In this document: in pieces, positions 7,921 through 16,812 of the stretch
Numbering within the stretch: the stretch's first letter is position 1
Layout: every line of letters begins with the position of its first letter
Assembly: GCA_025058345.1 (NCBI GenBank)
Contig: JANXEN010000005.1
Span: 24,758 to 88,757 of the forward strand
From: Sulfolobales archaeon
GTDB lineage: Archaea; Thermoproteota; Thermoprotei_A; Sulfolobales; NBVN01
DNA: 64,000 nt
Reading direction: 5' to 3'
Notes under the pieces: generated by a model
Told to the model about the DNA's origin: nothing
The model's database searches: none
What the model saw: only the letters and a program-made list of their open reading frames with translations
Translations under genes and position numbers: made by a program

Positions 7921-8847
7921 CTAGAAGTGCTGTAGTTTACATAAATTACGCCCCTTCAAAACACATTCACAGCATCTAACTTTCTTACAAAACTCCTTAA
8001 CGTGAACATAACAGACCGTTTGCAGATACCCTAAAGCTCTTCCGAAGAAGCTTCTCAAGTTACCTAAAATGCATTGATGCTTACAACAATCACACCTATA
8101 TCTCAAACAAACTGACTTATCTGGCTCTAAACCTCGTAGAGCTAAAACCTTAGTAGTAAAGTACATTAGATGCGTGTCTACGGGAGCGAAGTCCGTTCGC
8201 CTCATAGCATGCAGTAAGAAAGCATATGTAACTTTAGGCCCTACCCCCTTTATTTCAAGTAAATTGAGCCTTACCGCATCTACGTTACCTCTAATTACGT
8301 TATATCTAACTTTATCGATGTAACACCTTATAACCCTATTTAACTCGATGGCTTGAGGAGATCTTATCAAATTCTTAACGTCTATTTCCGACAGCTCATC
8401 TACACTCTCAACCATTTTAAAGAGACTGCTCATCCATGACAATACGTTTCTATGATATGATGTCCTCTTAGATAAGAATATTGATACGAATACGTGGTCG
8501 AAGTCATTACTCGCCGTAGATAAGCCTACTCCTCTCCACTGAGTTAGTAGGTAGTAATATAGGTCATTGAACTTCTGGTCAACCTCATCAACGATATTTA
8601 AAGGATCTTCAGTAATGCCGCATAATTCTCTTAAGTAATCTAATCTGCACTGTGTATTAAGGACATTTACGGAATTTACAGAATCAACTAATTTTAATCC
8701 ATTACATAACCCTACACGTTTGGTATAGGTGTTACCTTCCTTACTAAGTAGTGATAGTGTGAAGGATGGGTATAGGGTCTGGCTTAATGAATAGCCATCC
8801 CACGCCTTAAAGTTCATCGTGTGTTTAACCCTAAGGATTGACTTCAC
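7921..8847 (-). CDS. HhH-GPD DNA glycosylase / AP lyase, cysteine-rich C-terminus
   Basis: 308 residues. A helix-hairpin-helix IKGVGPKVTYAFLL (199-212) places a lysine (K205) where bifunctional glycosylases of the EndoIII type carry the catalytic lysine. APVDTH supplies the conserved aspartate D224. An AlkA/OGG-like N-terminal region is present. The last 62 residues contain 11 cysteines, including 287, 292, 295 and 303 (C-x4-C-x2-C-x7-C), close to but not the standard Fe-S pattern C-x6-C-x2-C-x5-C. A second group lies at 247-259. It is a base-excision repair enzyme; which lesion is unclear. The start (ATG 8847) overlaps the MoaD-MoaE gene by 17 bases; ATG 8817 is an alternative. Confidence 0.8.
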   Translation of the reverse strand: MKSILRVKHTMNFKAWDGYSLSQTLYPSFTLSLLSKEGNTYTKRVGLCNGLKLVDSVNSVNVLNTQCRLDYLRELCGITEDPLNIVDEVDQKFNDLYYYLLTQWRGVGLSTASNDFDHVFVSIFLSKRTSYHRNVLSWMSSLFKMVESVDELSEIDVKNLIRSPQAIELNRVIRCYIDKVRYNVIRGNVDAVRLNLLEIKGVGPKVTYAFLLHAMRRTDFAPVDTHLMYFTTKVLALRGLEPDKSVCLRYRCDCCKHQCILGNLRSFFGRALGYLQTVCYVHVKEFCKKVRCCECVLKGRNLCKLQHF

Positions 8848-9553
8848 TTTTGACTCTTAATCCATCACCTAAAACCCAATAATTGCCATCATCTCTTCTT
8901 TCTAGCTTCCATATAGCTGTCTCATGCTTGATTCTCTCAACTATCTCAGTTAGTGCAGGCATTACATCACGCCTACCCCTACCTACCACAACTACATAGA
9001 GAACTTCATCTCCCTGCCTATAACTACCGACTCTATGGAATACCTTAACAGCTATAACACCCCTATGCTTCGCCAAAACCTCGTCTAAAATATTATTTAA
9101 CGACTTTAAGGTGTATTCCTCATTAACCTCATAAGTTAGTTCATTAACTTTAACCCCATCAACAACGCCCTTAACGAAACCTATATAAATTGCTAAAGCC
9201 CCACAACTCTCAACACCATTTAATTCTTTAATCTCTTTAATTAGTTCATCAATTGACACGCTATCTTCCTTCCTTAAGAGTCTGACCTCTATAGAGCCGC
9301 CTGAAGGAGGGGGCATTATATCTATGACGTCGTCTTCGTCTAACACGAGATTTAATTCCTTATCGGAAACAGGCCTAGAATTCCATAGAATTATATATGC
9401 CCCCGAACTTATGAAATTCCCGAGCTTTGGATACTTCATCGAAATTTCGCTGAGGACATCCTTTAATGAAGCCCCCACATTAGTAAGTATAACTTCCTCA
9501 GAACGTCTCGCTAACTCCCTAAACAATGCGTAATACCTAACCCTAACTTTCAT
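8831..9553 (-). CDS. MoaD-MoaE fusion, molybdopterin synthase
   Basis: 240 residues holding both subunits of molybdopterin synthase. Residues 1-86 are MoaD (beta-grasp; RVRYYALFRELARR and ending PPPSGG). From 87 on is MoaE, with VFHRVGSYRQGDEV and the C-terminal HETAIWKLERRDDG. The enzyme adds two sulfurs to cyclic pyranopterin monophosphate in Mo/W-cofactor synthesis. MoaD normally needs a free C-terminal Gly-Gly; here Gly85-Gly86 is followed directly by Ser87. The fused MoaX of mycobacteria is reported to be cleaved after such a Gly-Gly, so processing is likely. MoeA lies at 54615. The gene overlaps the downstream glycosylase gene. Confidence 0.9.
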   Translation of the reverse strand: MKVRVRYYALFRELARRSEEVILTNVGASLKDVLSEISMKYPKLGNFISSGAYIILWNSRPVSDKELNLVLDEDDVIDIMPPPSGGSIEVRLLRKEDSVSIDELIKEIKELNGVESCGALAIYIGFVKGVVDGVKVNELTYEVNEEYTLKSLNNILDEVLAKHRGVIAVKVFHRVGSYRQGDEVLYVVVVGRGRRDVMPALTEIVERIKHETAIWKLERRDDGNYWVLGDGLRVKSEVNP

Positions 9554-9589
9554 AGTCCATTAACCTCCGATAACTCTAACAATAAACAA

Positions 9590-10276
9590 TCACACAACCT
9601 TAAAAACTTCGCTAAAACGCCTGCCGTAGCAGAACATCGATAAGTACCTGAACGACTTATCAACAGCATCCCTAACTAACATATAGGGGATTCCGGGGGC
9701 ACCGTAAGCCACTATTAACACATTCTTAGTATTTAAGTCTACGGAAGTTAGTTTCGAGTCGCGATGAGGATAGAGATGTAAGATATTTCTCGAATCTGAG
9801 AGAACTACTTCACCCCCCTTAAGTCCCCTTACATTATCATCAACGTCTATGATCTCCTCACCTAACTTAGCAAAGCGAAGCGTTAAAGGTGGGGTAACTT
9901 TATTGAAATCGAAGACGCTGATAGGAACTAATGTCTCTAAACTAGCTATGTTGCAGGAATCTACAACATTATTAACGCTTGGAAGAGAATTACTCCTTAC
10001 CGCTCTCCTAAGTAAAGCTTCACTACTCACTCTGATCTTTGTGGGATCTATCCCCAACCTCCACATTACATCCCTATAGGACCTAATTATAGGTATGTCT
10101 TTAATTCTATCAAGGTTGTAGGTGCTTAATGAGTTATTTATTAATGATTTAACGTATTCTTTTAAATCAACCCTACCCTTCTCAACCGTAATATCTTCTG
10201 CAACACCGTAGTAGCAGAAAATACCTAACGAACTAACGCCCCGATCTATAGTCATATCTATACTCAACACCAACAC
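9590..10276 (-). CDS. B3/4-domain protein (PheRS beta-like editing fold)
   Basis: 228 residues resembling the B3/B4 domain of phenylalanyl-tRNA synthetase beta as a free-standing protein (COG3382 type). Seen features are RSYRDVMWRLGIDPTKIRVSSEALLRRA near residue 68, SVNNVVDSCNIASLETLVPISVFD near 100, and GEVVLSDSRNILHLYPHRDS near 155. In PheRS this fold houses Tyr-tRNA(Phe) editing; free versions are often assumed to hydrolyse mischarged tRNA, but this is not shown. It is part of the minus-strand run with 36 bases to the MoaD-MoaE gene and 23 to the DMT transporter, so it is probably in the same operon. Confidence 0.8.
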   Translation of the reverse strand: MLVLSIDMTIDRGVSSLGIFCYYGVAEDITVEKGRVDLKEYVKSLINNSLSTYNLDRIKDIPIIRSYRDVMWRLGIDPTKIRVSSEALLRRAVRSNSLPSVNNVVDSCNIASLETLVPISVFDFNKVTPPLTLRFAKLGEEIIDVDDNVRGLKGGEVVLSDSRNILHLYPHRDSKLTSVDLNTKNVLIVAYGAPGIPYMLVRDAVDKSFRYLSMFCYGRRFSEVFKVV

Positions 10277-10299
10277 CTCAATAAAAGCAACTCATTTCA

Positions 10300-11232
10300 C
10301 TAAATTAATATTAAAGCACTTAATGCTAAAGTCAGTGCAACAGACCCAGTAGTAATTAACGCACCGATTATATGCCTCCTATTCAGCTCCTCACCACTTA
10401 ATTTCCTAGACAGCAACTGAGTTATTAGAGGGCCAATAGAATTTACCAGCGTTGAGATGAAGGTCCCTATAAACTTAAGAGCATATAAAAATACTAGAAA
10501 ACCACCTACATGTGTAAAGAAGCCTGACGCTAATACGTAAATGAAACTCCGTCTCCCTAAAGCAGTAAATGTAATCAACCGTTTAAAGCCGATGGAGGTG
10601 AATATAATCGCTATTGAAAGCGATCTTAAGGAAGCTATTACCACAGCATCAACGCTATACGTTAAGTACCGGCTAATTACTGTAGCAACACCCCAAAGCA
10701 CTGCAGGCATATAAGCTATAAGGATGTTGATGGCGGCATTTCTATCGCCATTACTGTTGCCTTTCAAAGCTATGTAGATACCTAAAAGCGCTAGGGGTGT
10801 GAAGAAAGTCGCATAGATGCCCCTCACCTCACCGAGAAGTAAGTAAGCAAGCACCTGCGCTATCAGTATGTATTGATAGGCTATCAATATTGCCTTCCAA
10901 CTACCTAATCTTTTAATCGCCTTCATGTAGAAAACGTCGCTTACCCCTATTAAGATGCCTGCAATTACTATCAAGAATAAATCATAGTTCGTAAGGGAAT
11001 ACTCTTCAATTCTTGATGCAGTTAAAGGAAGGAGAATTAAGAAAGCTATTAAAGCTCTAACACCAGTCACACTTATTAAGTCGGTATCATCCCTAATTCC
11101 ATGTCTAATTGCGATCGGCGCTAACGACCACGAAATAGTAGCTAGAATTGCTGCTCCAATACCGACCAATGACTCACTCATGGTATCACGCATTACATAA
11201 AGTCTGTCGAGAATATAAGCAACTATCAACAA
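10300..11232 (-). CDS. EamA/DMT-superfamily transporter
   Basis: 310 residues with about ten predicted membrane helices in two EamA halves; the first (residues 20-150) includes WSLAPIAIRHG and the second starts near 165. This is the layout of drug/metabolite exporters that carry amino acids, nucleosides or sugars. The substrate cannot be told from sequence. ATG 11232 overlaps the end of hypE by 7 bases; an internal Met (residue 14 or 18) would remove the slightly odd 17-residue leader and is a plausible true start. Co-transcription with hypE and the B3/4 gene is likely. Confidence 0.85.
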   Translation of the reverse strand: MLIVAYILDRLYVMRDTMSESLVGIGAAILATISWSLAPIAIRHGIRDDTDLISVTGVRALIAFLILLPLTASRIEEYSLTNYDLFLIVIAGILIGVSDVFYMKAIKRLGSWKAILIAYQYILIAQVLAYLLLGEVRGIYATFFTPLALLGIYIALKGNSNGDRNAAINILIAYMPAVLWGVATVISRYLTYSVDAVVIASLRSLSIAIIFTSIGFKRLITFTALGRRSFIYVLASGFFTHVGGFLVFLYALKFIGTFISTLVNSIGPLITQLLSRKLSGEELNRRHIIGALITTGSVALTLALSALILI

Positions 11233-12272
11233 ATCCTAGGAACCGGTGATGACGAATACTCAACAAATGTTAATCCTCCTACCTCAGTCCGCGCAATTAC
11301 CTTACCCTCAACTAATTTAGAGAACGGTTTTACGACCTCACCGATGATAGATGAATCCCTAAGCCCCAATTCATGAAGCATGTTTAGGACTTCATCAACA
11401 ACTCTAGGGTCCACCGCTAATACTGCAACACCTTCAGAAGCAACACCGAGGGGTTCAATACCTAACATATCTAAGAACTTCCTCACAGACTCTCTTACCG
11501 GCACCTTACCCCTCTCGATAACTATAGTGAGCTCTTTACCTATTACCCATTCATTAAGCGTTGAAGCTAATCCCCCCCTTGTAGGGTCTCTAGCAGCATG
11601 TATATAATCGCCGTAGACATCAAATACGGGTAGTAGATATTTAGTTAATGACCTAACGTCGCTCATTAAGCCTTTAGCCCTATCTAACAACCCTAACTGA
11701 GATGCTATTATAGTACTTCCATGCTCAGCTATAGGGCCTGTAACTATTAACTTATCACCAGCTTTGATGTTAGCATCGATTATTAGCCTTTTAGCTATAC
11801 CTATACCAGCAGTGGTTATTATGACGCCATCAAGAGATCCCTTAGGCATAACCTTAAAATCACCTCCTAGTACTGCAACACCTTCAGATACAGCTGTACT
11901 TATTAATGACTTAATCAGATTGTCAAGAATCTCAGTGGAAAACCCATCCTCAACAACAACCGCATCAACTATGCCTATGGGCTTTGCACCCATCATAAGT
12001 AAGTCATTTATAGTGCCTGAAGCCGCTAAAGAACCTAAATCACCGCCCGGAAAAAACAACGGCTTTACGGTATAGGAGTCTATAGTCATAACTACATACT
12101 CATTACCTACCTTAATTGCTACTCCATCATCTAATACGTCAAGCCCAACACCATCTAAAGCTTTCTTAAAGCCTTCAGGAACTTTAGACACTACTAATTC
12201 GTTGATAAGGTTCCACATATCTTTGCCGCCACCGCCATGGGTTAAACTCACCATCTTAGGATGGGAACCCAC
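11226..12272 (-). CDS. hypE: HypE, hydrogenase maturation cyanide-ligand protein
   Basis: 348 residues. HypE dehydrates a carbamoyl group on its own C-terminal cysteine to thiocyanate, the source of CN ligands for NiFe-hydrogenase. The sequence starts with LTHGGGGKDMW, has GGDFKVMPKGSLDG and DPTRGGLASTLNEW in the AIR-synthase fold, and ends in PRIC, the invariant HypE tail, so the acceptor Cys is the last residue. No other hyp gene or hydrogenase subunit lies in this window. Its neighbours are a DMT transporter and a radical SAM protein. A related protein without this tail is at 21892. Confidence 0.93.
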   Translation of the reverse strand: MGSHPKMVSLTHGGGGKDMWNLINELVVSKVPEGFKKALDGVGLDVLDDGVAIKVGNEYVVMTIDSYTVKPLFFPGGDLGSLAASGTINDLLMMGAKPIGIVDAVVVEDGFSTEILDNLIKSLISTAVSEGVAVLGGDFKVMPKGSLDGVIITTAGIGIAKRLIIDANIKAGDKLIVTGPIAEHGSTIIASQLGLLDRAKGLMSDVRSLTKYLLPVFDVYGDYIHAARDPTRGGLASTLNEWVIGKELTIVIERGKVPVRESVRKFLDMLGIEPLGVASEGVAVLAVDPRVVDEVLNMLHELGLRDSSIIGEVVKPFSKLVEGKVIARTEVGGLTFVEYSSSPVPRIC

Positions 12273-12324
12273 TCACATACACCACTTCCTCACAAGCGTT
12301 GAAGATTAATTAACTATATGGACT

Positions 12325-13452
12325 TCAGTAATAATTACCTAACAACCATTCATTACCTATAAACACTTTATTTAATCCGTATTCCCTCATTATTTCAAGA
12401 GACCTATACATGTGGTTCTTACTAGTGGGTGGTAAATCCCTTAAAATAAAATCAGGTCTAAAGGCAAGGAGTACCACAGGTATCTCATTATTTATGGAGG
12501 CTAAATACTCAGCAATACATCTAACTTCTGTAAAGTCCACATACCCTGGAACCAGTAAAACGCTGACTACGAGTAACGGAGGATCTTCCCTTAAATCCAT
12601 ATATGAAGCTACTAACTTAATATTCTCTTTAACTCTTTCAACAGCTTTAACACCTGTTAATGCGTAATAAGTGTTGGGTGTCCACGCCTTAAGGTCTATC
12701 TTTACGATACCTCCAGACCTTAAGGAAATCTTAACTACTTCCTCCATTAATTTAGGGTTTAGAGTACCGTTTGTCTCCCAACAAATCCTTAACACCCTAC
12801 CTGCATCTAACTTCCTAGCTATTTCTTTTGAAGTCCTTAACGCATGAATGATGTTAGGGGTTGGGTCACCCCCAAAGTAACAAACACATGTAACCTTAGA
12901 ATGTAGGGCAGCGTTAACGAGTTCCTCCACACTCATAATGCTTTTGAATTCTAAGGATTCCTTTCTACCCCTCCAATTCTGGCAGTACAGACAGTTTAAA
13001 GAGCATGTAGCGTAGAAGACAGCTAGGTTATAGTACCCTCTTTCACCATCAGACCTTAAGGAATACTTAGGGAATCCCCTACCAGTGACTGCAGGGCATA
13101 CTGGGAAGGCAACACAGTTTGTTGGATGAGGGTCATAGTACCAAGACCCGTAGGCTAAGTCATAAGAACTTAAAACGCTTTTTAAACCACTACTGTATAA
13201 GTAGTTCCCGCAGAAACCCACCGTTACTGAATCTAAGAAGCAACCATTAATGCAGAAACTGCACCTAAAACCCCCTTCCCTCAACGAGATGTTTGGCAAT
13301 TTAAGCTCATCCCTAGCTCTTCTATGAGCTTCAATGATGTTTACATGAACTTCCGACATCTTCCTTAAGCAGTCGGAACATAAACCAATTACATCACTTA
13401 CGGTAATTGATTTCCTACCGCAATGAACGCACTTACCCACTGTACCACCCAC
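12325..13452 (-). CDS. Radical SAM protein, PflA-like (AmmeMemoRadiSam type)
   Basis: 375 residues. An N-terminal pair of CxxC motifs (C8/C11 and C25/C28) looks like a zinc ribbon and is followed by further cysteines at 64-81. The radical SAM motif C150-SLN-C-LY-C157 binds the [4Fe-4S] cluster that cleaves S-adenosylmethionine. It is followed by GGDPTPN (SAM binding) and LKAWTPNTYYALTG, typical of pyruvate-formate-lyase-activating-like enzymes in the AmmeMemoRadiSam group. The substrate is unknown. GTG 13440 is a possible alternative start to ATG 13452. It lies 52 bases upstream of hypE on the same strand. Confidence 0.85.
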   Translation of the reverse strand: MGGTVGKCVHCGRKSITVSDVIGLCSDCLRKMSEVHVNIIEAHRRARDELKLPNISLREGGFRCSFCINGCFLDSVTVGFCGNYLYSSGLKSVLSSYDLAYGSWYYDPHPTNCVAFPVCPAVTGRGFPKYSLRSDGERGYYNLAVFYATCSLNCLYCQNWRGRKESLEFKSIMSVEELVNAALHSKVTCVCYFGGDPTPNIIHALRTSKEIARKLDAGRVLRICWETNGTLNPKLMEEVVKISLRSGGIVKIDLKAWTPNTYYALTGVKAVERVKENIKLVASYMDLREDPPLLVVSVLLVPGYVDFTEVRCIAEYLASINNEIPVVLLAFRPDFILRDLPPTSKNHMYRSLEIMREYGLNKVFIGNEWLLGNYY

Positions 13453-13636
13453 TGGTTAATGCTCCGCTCATTTCAAAGTCTCCAAGTGGAGATTCCGATA
13501 CTTTAAATAAAACGCATAATCGCTTACGAAGTGATTCCATATAGGTAGGGCTTGCAGATACTATAGTACAGATCATGTAGTTATTTAAACTCTCTGTAAG
13601 CTGATTCAATGACTTCATCAGCATCCGATACTTCAA
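13433..13636 (-). CDS. Possible small protein before the radical SAM gene
   Basis: An open frame of 67 codons from TTG 13636 (63 from ATG 13624) overlaps the start of the radical SAM gene by 20 bases. A TATA-like TTTTATAGA on the minus strand near 13658-13666 sits at about leaderless distance, so the region is probably transcribed. The protein resembles nothing I know, has two cysteines and no clear domain. It may be a real leader gene or only the 5' untranslated part of the operon. Confidence 0.28.
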   Translation of the reverse strand: MKYRMLMKSLNQLTESLNNYMICTIVSASPTYMESLRKRLCVLFKVSESPLGDFEMSGALTSGWYSG

Positions 13637-13775
13637 ACCCTAAATATGCATGCTCTATAAAATTTATTAATGTGTGCCTCCCACTTAACGATGATTAAAT
13701 ACGTCAAAGCCTCAACAACAGAGAGCTAAACAGTATTTTAATCTTAAGCAACTCTATAACACTCAGTAAAGCTAC

Positions 13776-15281
13776 GTGATGTTAATGAATGAAAAATCAA
13801 GAAGCTTCAGCGTCAGCATGATAGTGAGGGGAGGTTTCTGGCTTTACGCTGGTAGTATTATTGATAACTTCTCAGGCTTCTTATACTGGATGTTAGTATC
13901 AACGCTAGTAGGCCCTACAGCTATAGGTATCGCCAGCACAATATCGAGTTTATCTGGATTAATTCTGACCTTTTTAAGCTTAGGCATAAGTACTGGAGCT
14001 ATAAGGTTTTTCGGTATGTTTTACGGGAGTGATGAAGGTGATAAACTTAATACGTATTTCTGGAGTACCTACGTATTTAATCTACTCACACATGTAGTTG
14101 CTGGAGTACTTCTCCTACTTCTAGGGATTGGGGGACATGAGTTCGGTGGAATATCTAGCTATATGCTTATCTTCGCCTCATTTATGGTGATAGCTGGATT
14201 AGGAACTATACCTTCTTCGTTAATAACATCTATGCTTAAAACAGAGGTTCTCTTCATATCTACAGTGCTGAGCATATTATTTAGGTTCACTGTAGGGATT
14301 GTTTTAATATCGAATTACGGTTTAGGATGGATAGGTGCAGTCATCGGTAATTTAACTCAACTATATGTTAGATTAGCAGTAATTAATTTCTACGCCGTTA
14401 AGGAAGTCCCTCCGAAGTTAAGCCTGTCCTATAAGGCGATCGCAGACACCTTAATTGCTGGTATGCCTTCCTGGCTTCCCACCTTCATAACATCTATAGG
14501 TAGTCTACTCGGCGTTCTATCAGTTTACGTGATATCAGGGGCTTTAGAAACCGGGTACTATTACGTATCATCAGCTATAGCTAACGTAGTTTTAATGGTC
14601 GGCACCAGCATATTATCGCTTACTTTCCCAGTCCTTAGCGGTATGGCTGATGGGAGGAAGAGGGCCTTAACTCAGGTTATGAAGGTAAGTATAGCTCTCA
14701 TAACTCCCCCCTCAATATATGTAATGATTTATTCATGGCTTCCACTCTCATGGCTTGGTAGAGACTACGTTAACTCAGCACCAATACTTACTACGTTGTT
14801 AATATCCGCAATTCCTTCTGCAATTACTTCAGGCGTAGTGAGCCTAACCTACGCCTATGGAAAGTACTCATTGGTCCTAGCAATTAACGTGGTCTCAAGC
14901 TTTGTAAGGATGGTGCTTTACTACGTACTAATACCTTACTACGGCGGGTTAGGTAGTGCTATAGCATCCACAGTAGGTAGTTTCGCTGGATTTCTAGCCA
15001 CACTTTATGTTGCTAAAATCATTGGTTTTACCTTAGGGTGGCGTTTATTAGCTGAAACTGTAGCAATACCTCTAATGCTTGGAGGTATCTCATTCGCATT
15101 AAACGTCCATTGGTTAATAGCATTAGCCGTTACGACATCCTCATACATCTTATACCTGAAGTTGAGGATTGTAGGTAAGGATGAGCTAAAGGAGATTGTG
15201 AAAGCATTACGTATGGAGTCGCTAGCTATTAAGATATATAGCAAGTACGGCGATATAATTAATAAAATACTGGGTTACTGA
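13776..15281 (+). CDS. Flippase, polysaccharide/oligosaccharide exporter (Wzx/MurJ-like)
   Basis: 501 residues with about 14 membrane helices, including FWLYAGSIIDNFSGFLYWMLVS near residue 20 and a second half starting near residue 220 (AGMPSWLPTFITSIGSLLGV). The pattern fits the MOP superfamily, which flips lipid-linked sugars across the membrane. A role in glycoprotein or S-layer glycan assembly is likely by family. It starts at GTG 13776, with ATG 13779 next to it. It stands alone on the plus strand, converging with the rhomboid gene. A PMT-type glycosyltransferase elsewhere (53068) is consistent with protein glycosylation. Confidence 0.85.
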   Translation: MMLMNEKSRSFSVSMIVRGGFWLYAGSIIDNFSGFLYWMLVSTLVGPTAIGIASTISSLSGLILTFLSLGISTGAIRFFGMFYGSDEGDKLNTYFWSTYVFNLLTHVVAGVLLLLLGIGGHEFGGISSYMLIFASFMVIAGLGTIPSSLITSMLKTEVLFISTVLSILFRFTVGIVLISNYGLGWIGAVIGNLTQLYVRLAVINFYAVKEVPPKLSLSYKAIADTLIAGMPSWLPTFITSIGSLLGVLSVYVISGALETGYYYVSSAIANVVLMVGTSILSLTFPVLSGMADGRKRALTQVMKVSIALITPPSIYVMIYSWLPLSWLGRDYVNSAPILTTLLISAIPSAITSGVVSLTYAYGKYSLVLAINVVSSFVRMVLYYVLIPYYGGLGSAIASTVGSFAGFLATLYVAKIIGFTLGWRLLAETVAIPLMLGGISFALNVHWLIALAVTTSSYILYLKLRIVGKDELKEIVKALRMESLAIKIYSKYGDIINKILGY

Positions 15282-15318
15282 CGGCGAACCCTAATCCCTA
15301 GGTTTAGGGTATCAGCCA

Positions 15319-16737
15319 CTAACCCACGATGGTAAGCTCCTTATCCCTAAATAATGTTACCATTAAAGCGATAGCTGATACAGTCAGCGATACTAAACCA
15401 GTTGACAATATCATTCTAGATGCGTCGTAATGTTCGACCACCTTAATGTTGAAATCATAGGTAATGCTTTCACCAAATCTATAGGTATTTGTTCCAATAG
15501 ACACTATAACGGTTCTGAAACTCCCGTAAGCCTCCTTCAATACACCATCAACACCGTATGTAAGCCTTAAACTTTCTACATACACGGGTACATCAACTAT
15601 GGTATTCCCTACCCTTAACTTAGAAGTAGTGTTTAAACCCACAATGTTTAATGAAGATGATGATGCTGATCTATTAATTAATACATCAAGGCCTACTAAC
15701 CTATTAATCAATACCCTTGTGTAGGTGTTGGTTATCGTCTGAACTTCTACATTATCGTTGACTAAGGCGAACATAACACTGTCATCCAACTCGGTGATAT
15801 TTGCAGCCCTACCGCTTACGTCAGCAACGTAGATGCTTAAGTAATTAACGTTGCTAGTAATTACGGCTGAACCAGCAATTAATGAAGCAATTAAGATAGA
15901 TAGCGCAACCTTAGTTAACCTTCCTAAACCTCTAACGAATTCCGTATCTCTGAAAATTACGTTGAGTATGTGTCCGTAACTACGCCATGCCCTAAGTAAT
16001 TCAAGCCTTTCCCTCCTAACTACTAGGGGCAGCAGCGCTATCCCAGCTACAAAGCCACCGGCATGTGCGAAGAAAGCTACTGCAGCCCCCAACCTTGAAT
16101 ACCCGTATATTACTTGGGTTGCAAACCAGAAGAGGAGCCAGTAAGACGCTCTTACAGTGAAACATACGGGGAATATGAAGAAGAACCAACAAGCGCTAAG
16201 TGATGTTCCAGGATAGAACATTAGGTAAGCCGCCAACACCCCACTTATTGCTCCAGAAGCGCCTATTGCTGGAATCATCAACGCGTAGGCGCCTTGGATA
16301 TAGCTGAAAGCGGTGTGGAATACAGTAGCTAGAATTCCTGAAATGAAGTAAAGCACTAAGAATCTTAAGGAACCTAAGGAATTTTCCACAGACTTGCCGA
16401 ATATATATAAGAAGTACATGTTGAAGAATATGTGGAGTATATCTCCATGAAGGAACATGGAAGTAAAAACTCTATATATGTTTGAAGAATCCTCAACCAT
16501 TAAGATAGGGATATAACTCCCTAGTTCAACCCAGTAATCACTAATAGACATAAACATGTTTCTGATTGACGTCACCGCATATACAGCTACATTAATGATT
16601 ATCAACGCTACAGTACTCTTCGGGTAGCTAAGTTCGTAACCACCGGGAAAAACACCTGTAGGTAACCCACGTAGGTATCTACCAGCATACCGCAATCCTA
16701 TGTTAACTCCACCCAATAAATAAGTGTCAAACCCCAA
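15319..16737 (-). CDS. Rhomboid-family intramembrane serine protease with C-terminal domain
   Basis: 472 residues. The rhomboid core spans about residues 40-240. LHIFFN (H102, N106) is the oxyanion-side motif, GASG (159-162) carries the nucleophile S161, and the catalytic His is H225 in AFFAHAGGFVAG. The Ser-His dyad is intact. After the core a helix at about 275-290 leads to a 140-residue domain, predicted extracytoplasmic and rich in beta, then a last membrane helix near 445 and a short tail. The rhomboid core alone would end near 245, so about 225 residues are an added domain that I do not recognise. Substrate unknown. Confidence 0.88.
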   Translation of the reverse strand: MGFDTYLLGGVNIGLRYAGRYLRGLPTGVFPGGYELSYPKSTVALIIINVAVYAVTSIRNMFMSISDYWVELGSYIPILMVEDSSNIYRVFTSMFLHGDILHIFFNMYFLYIFGKSVENSLGSLRFLVLYFISGILATVFHTAFSYIQGAYALMIPAIGASGAISGVLAAYLMFYPGTSLSACWFFFIFPVCFTVRASYWLLFWFATQVIYGYSRLGAAVAFFAHAGGFVAGIALLPLVVRRERLELLRAWRSYGHILNVIFRDTEFVRGLGRLTKVALSILIASLIAGSAVITSNVNYLSIYVADVSGRAANITELDDSVMFALVNDNVEVQTITNTYTRVLINRLVGLDVLINRSASSSSLNIVGLNTTSKLRVGNTIVDVPVYVESLRLTYGVDGVLKEAYGSFRTVIVSIGTNTYRFGESITYDFNIKVVEHYDASRMILSTGLVSLTVSAIALMVTLFRDKELTIVG

Positions 16738-16812
16738 TTAAATATGCTAAGTTCTCAGCATAATTTAGTTCTTAACGTTATGGATTAAAACCCTAAACCG
16801 TAATTTTATTAG

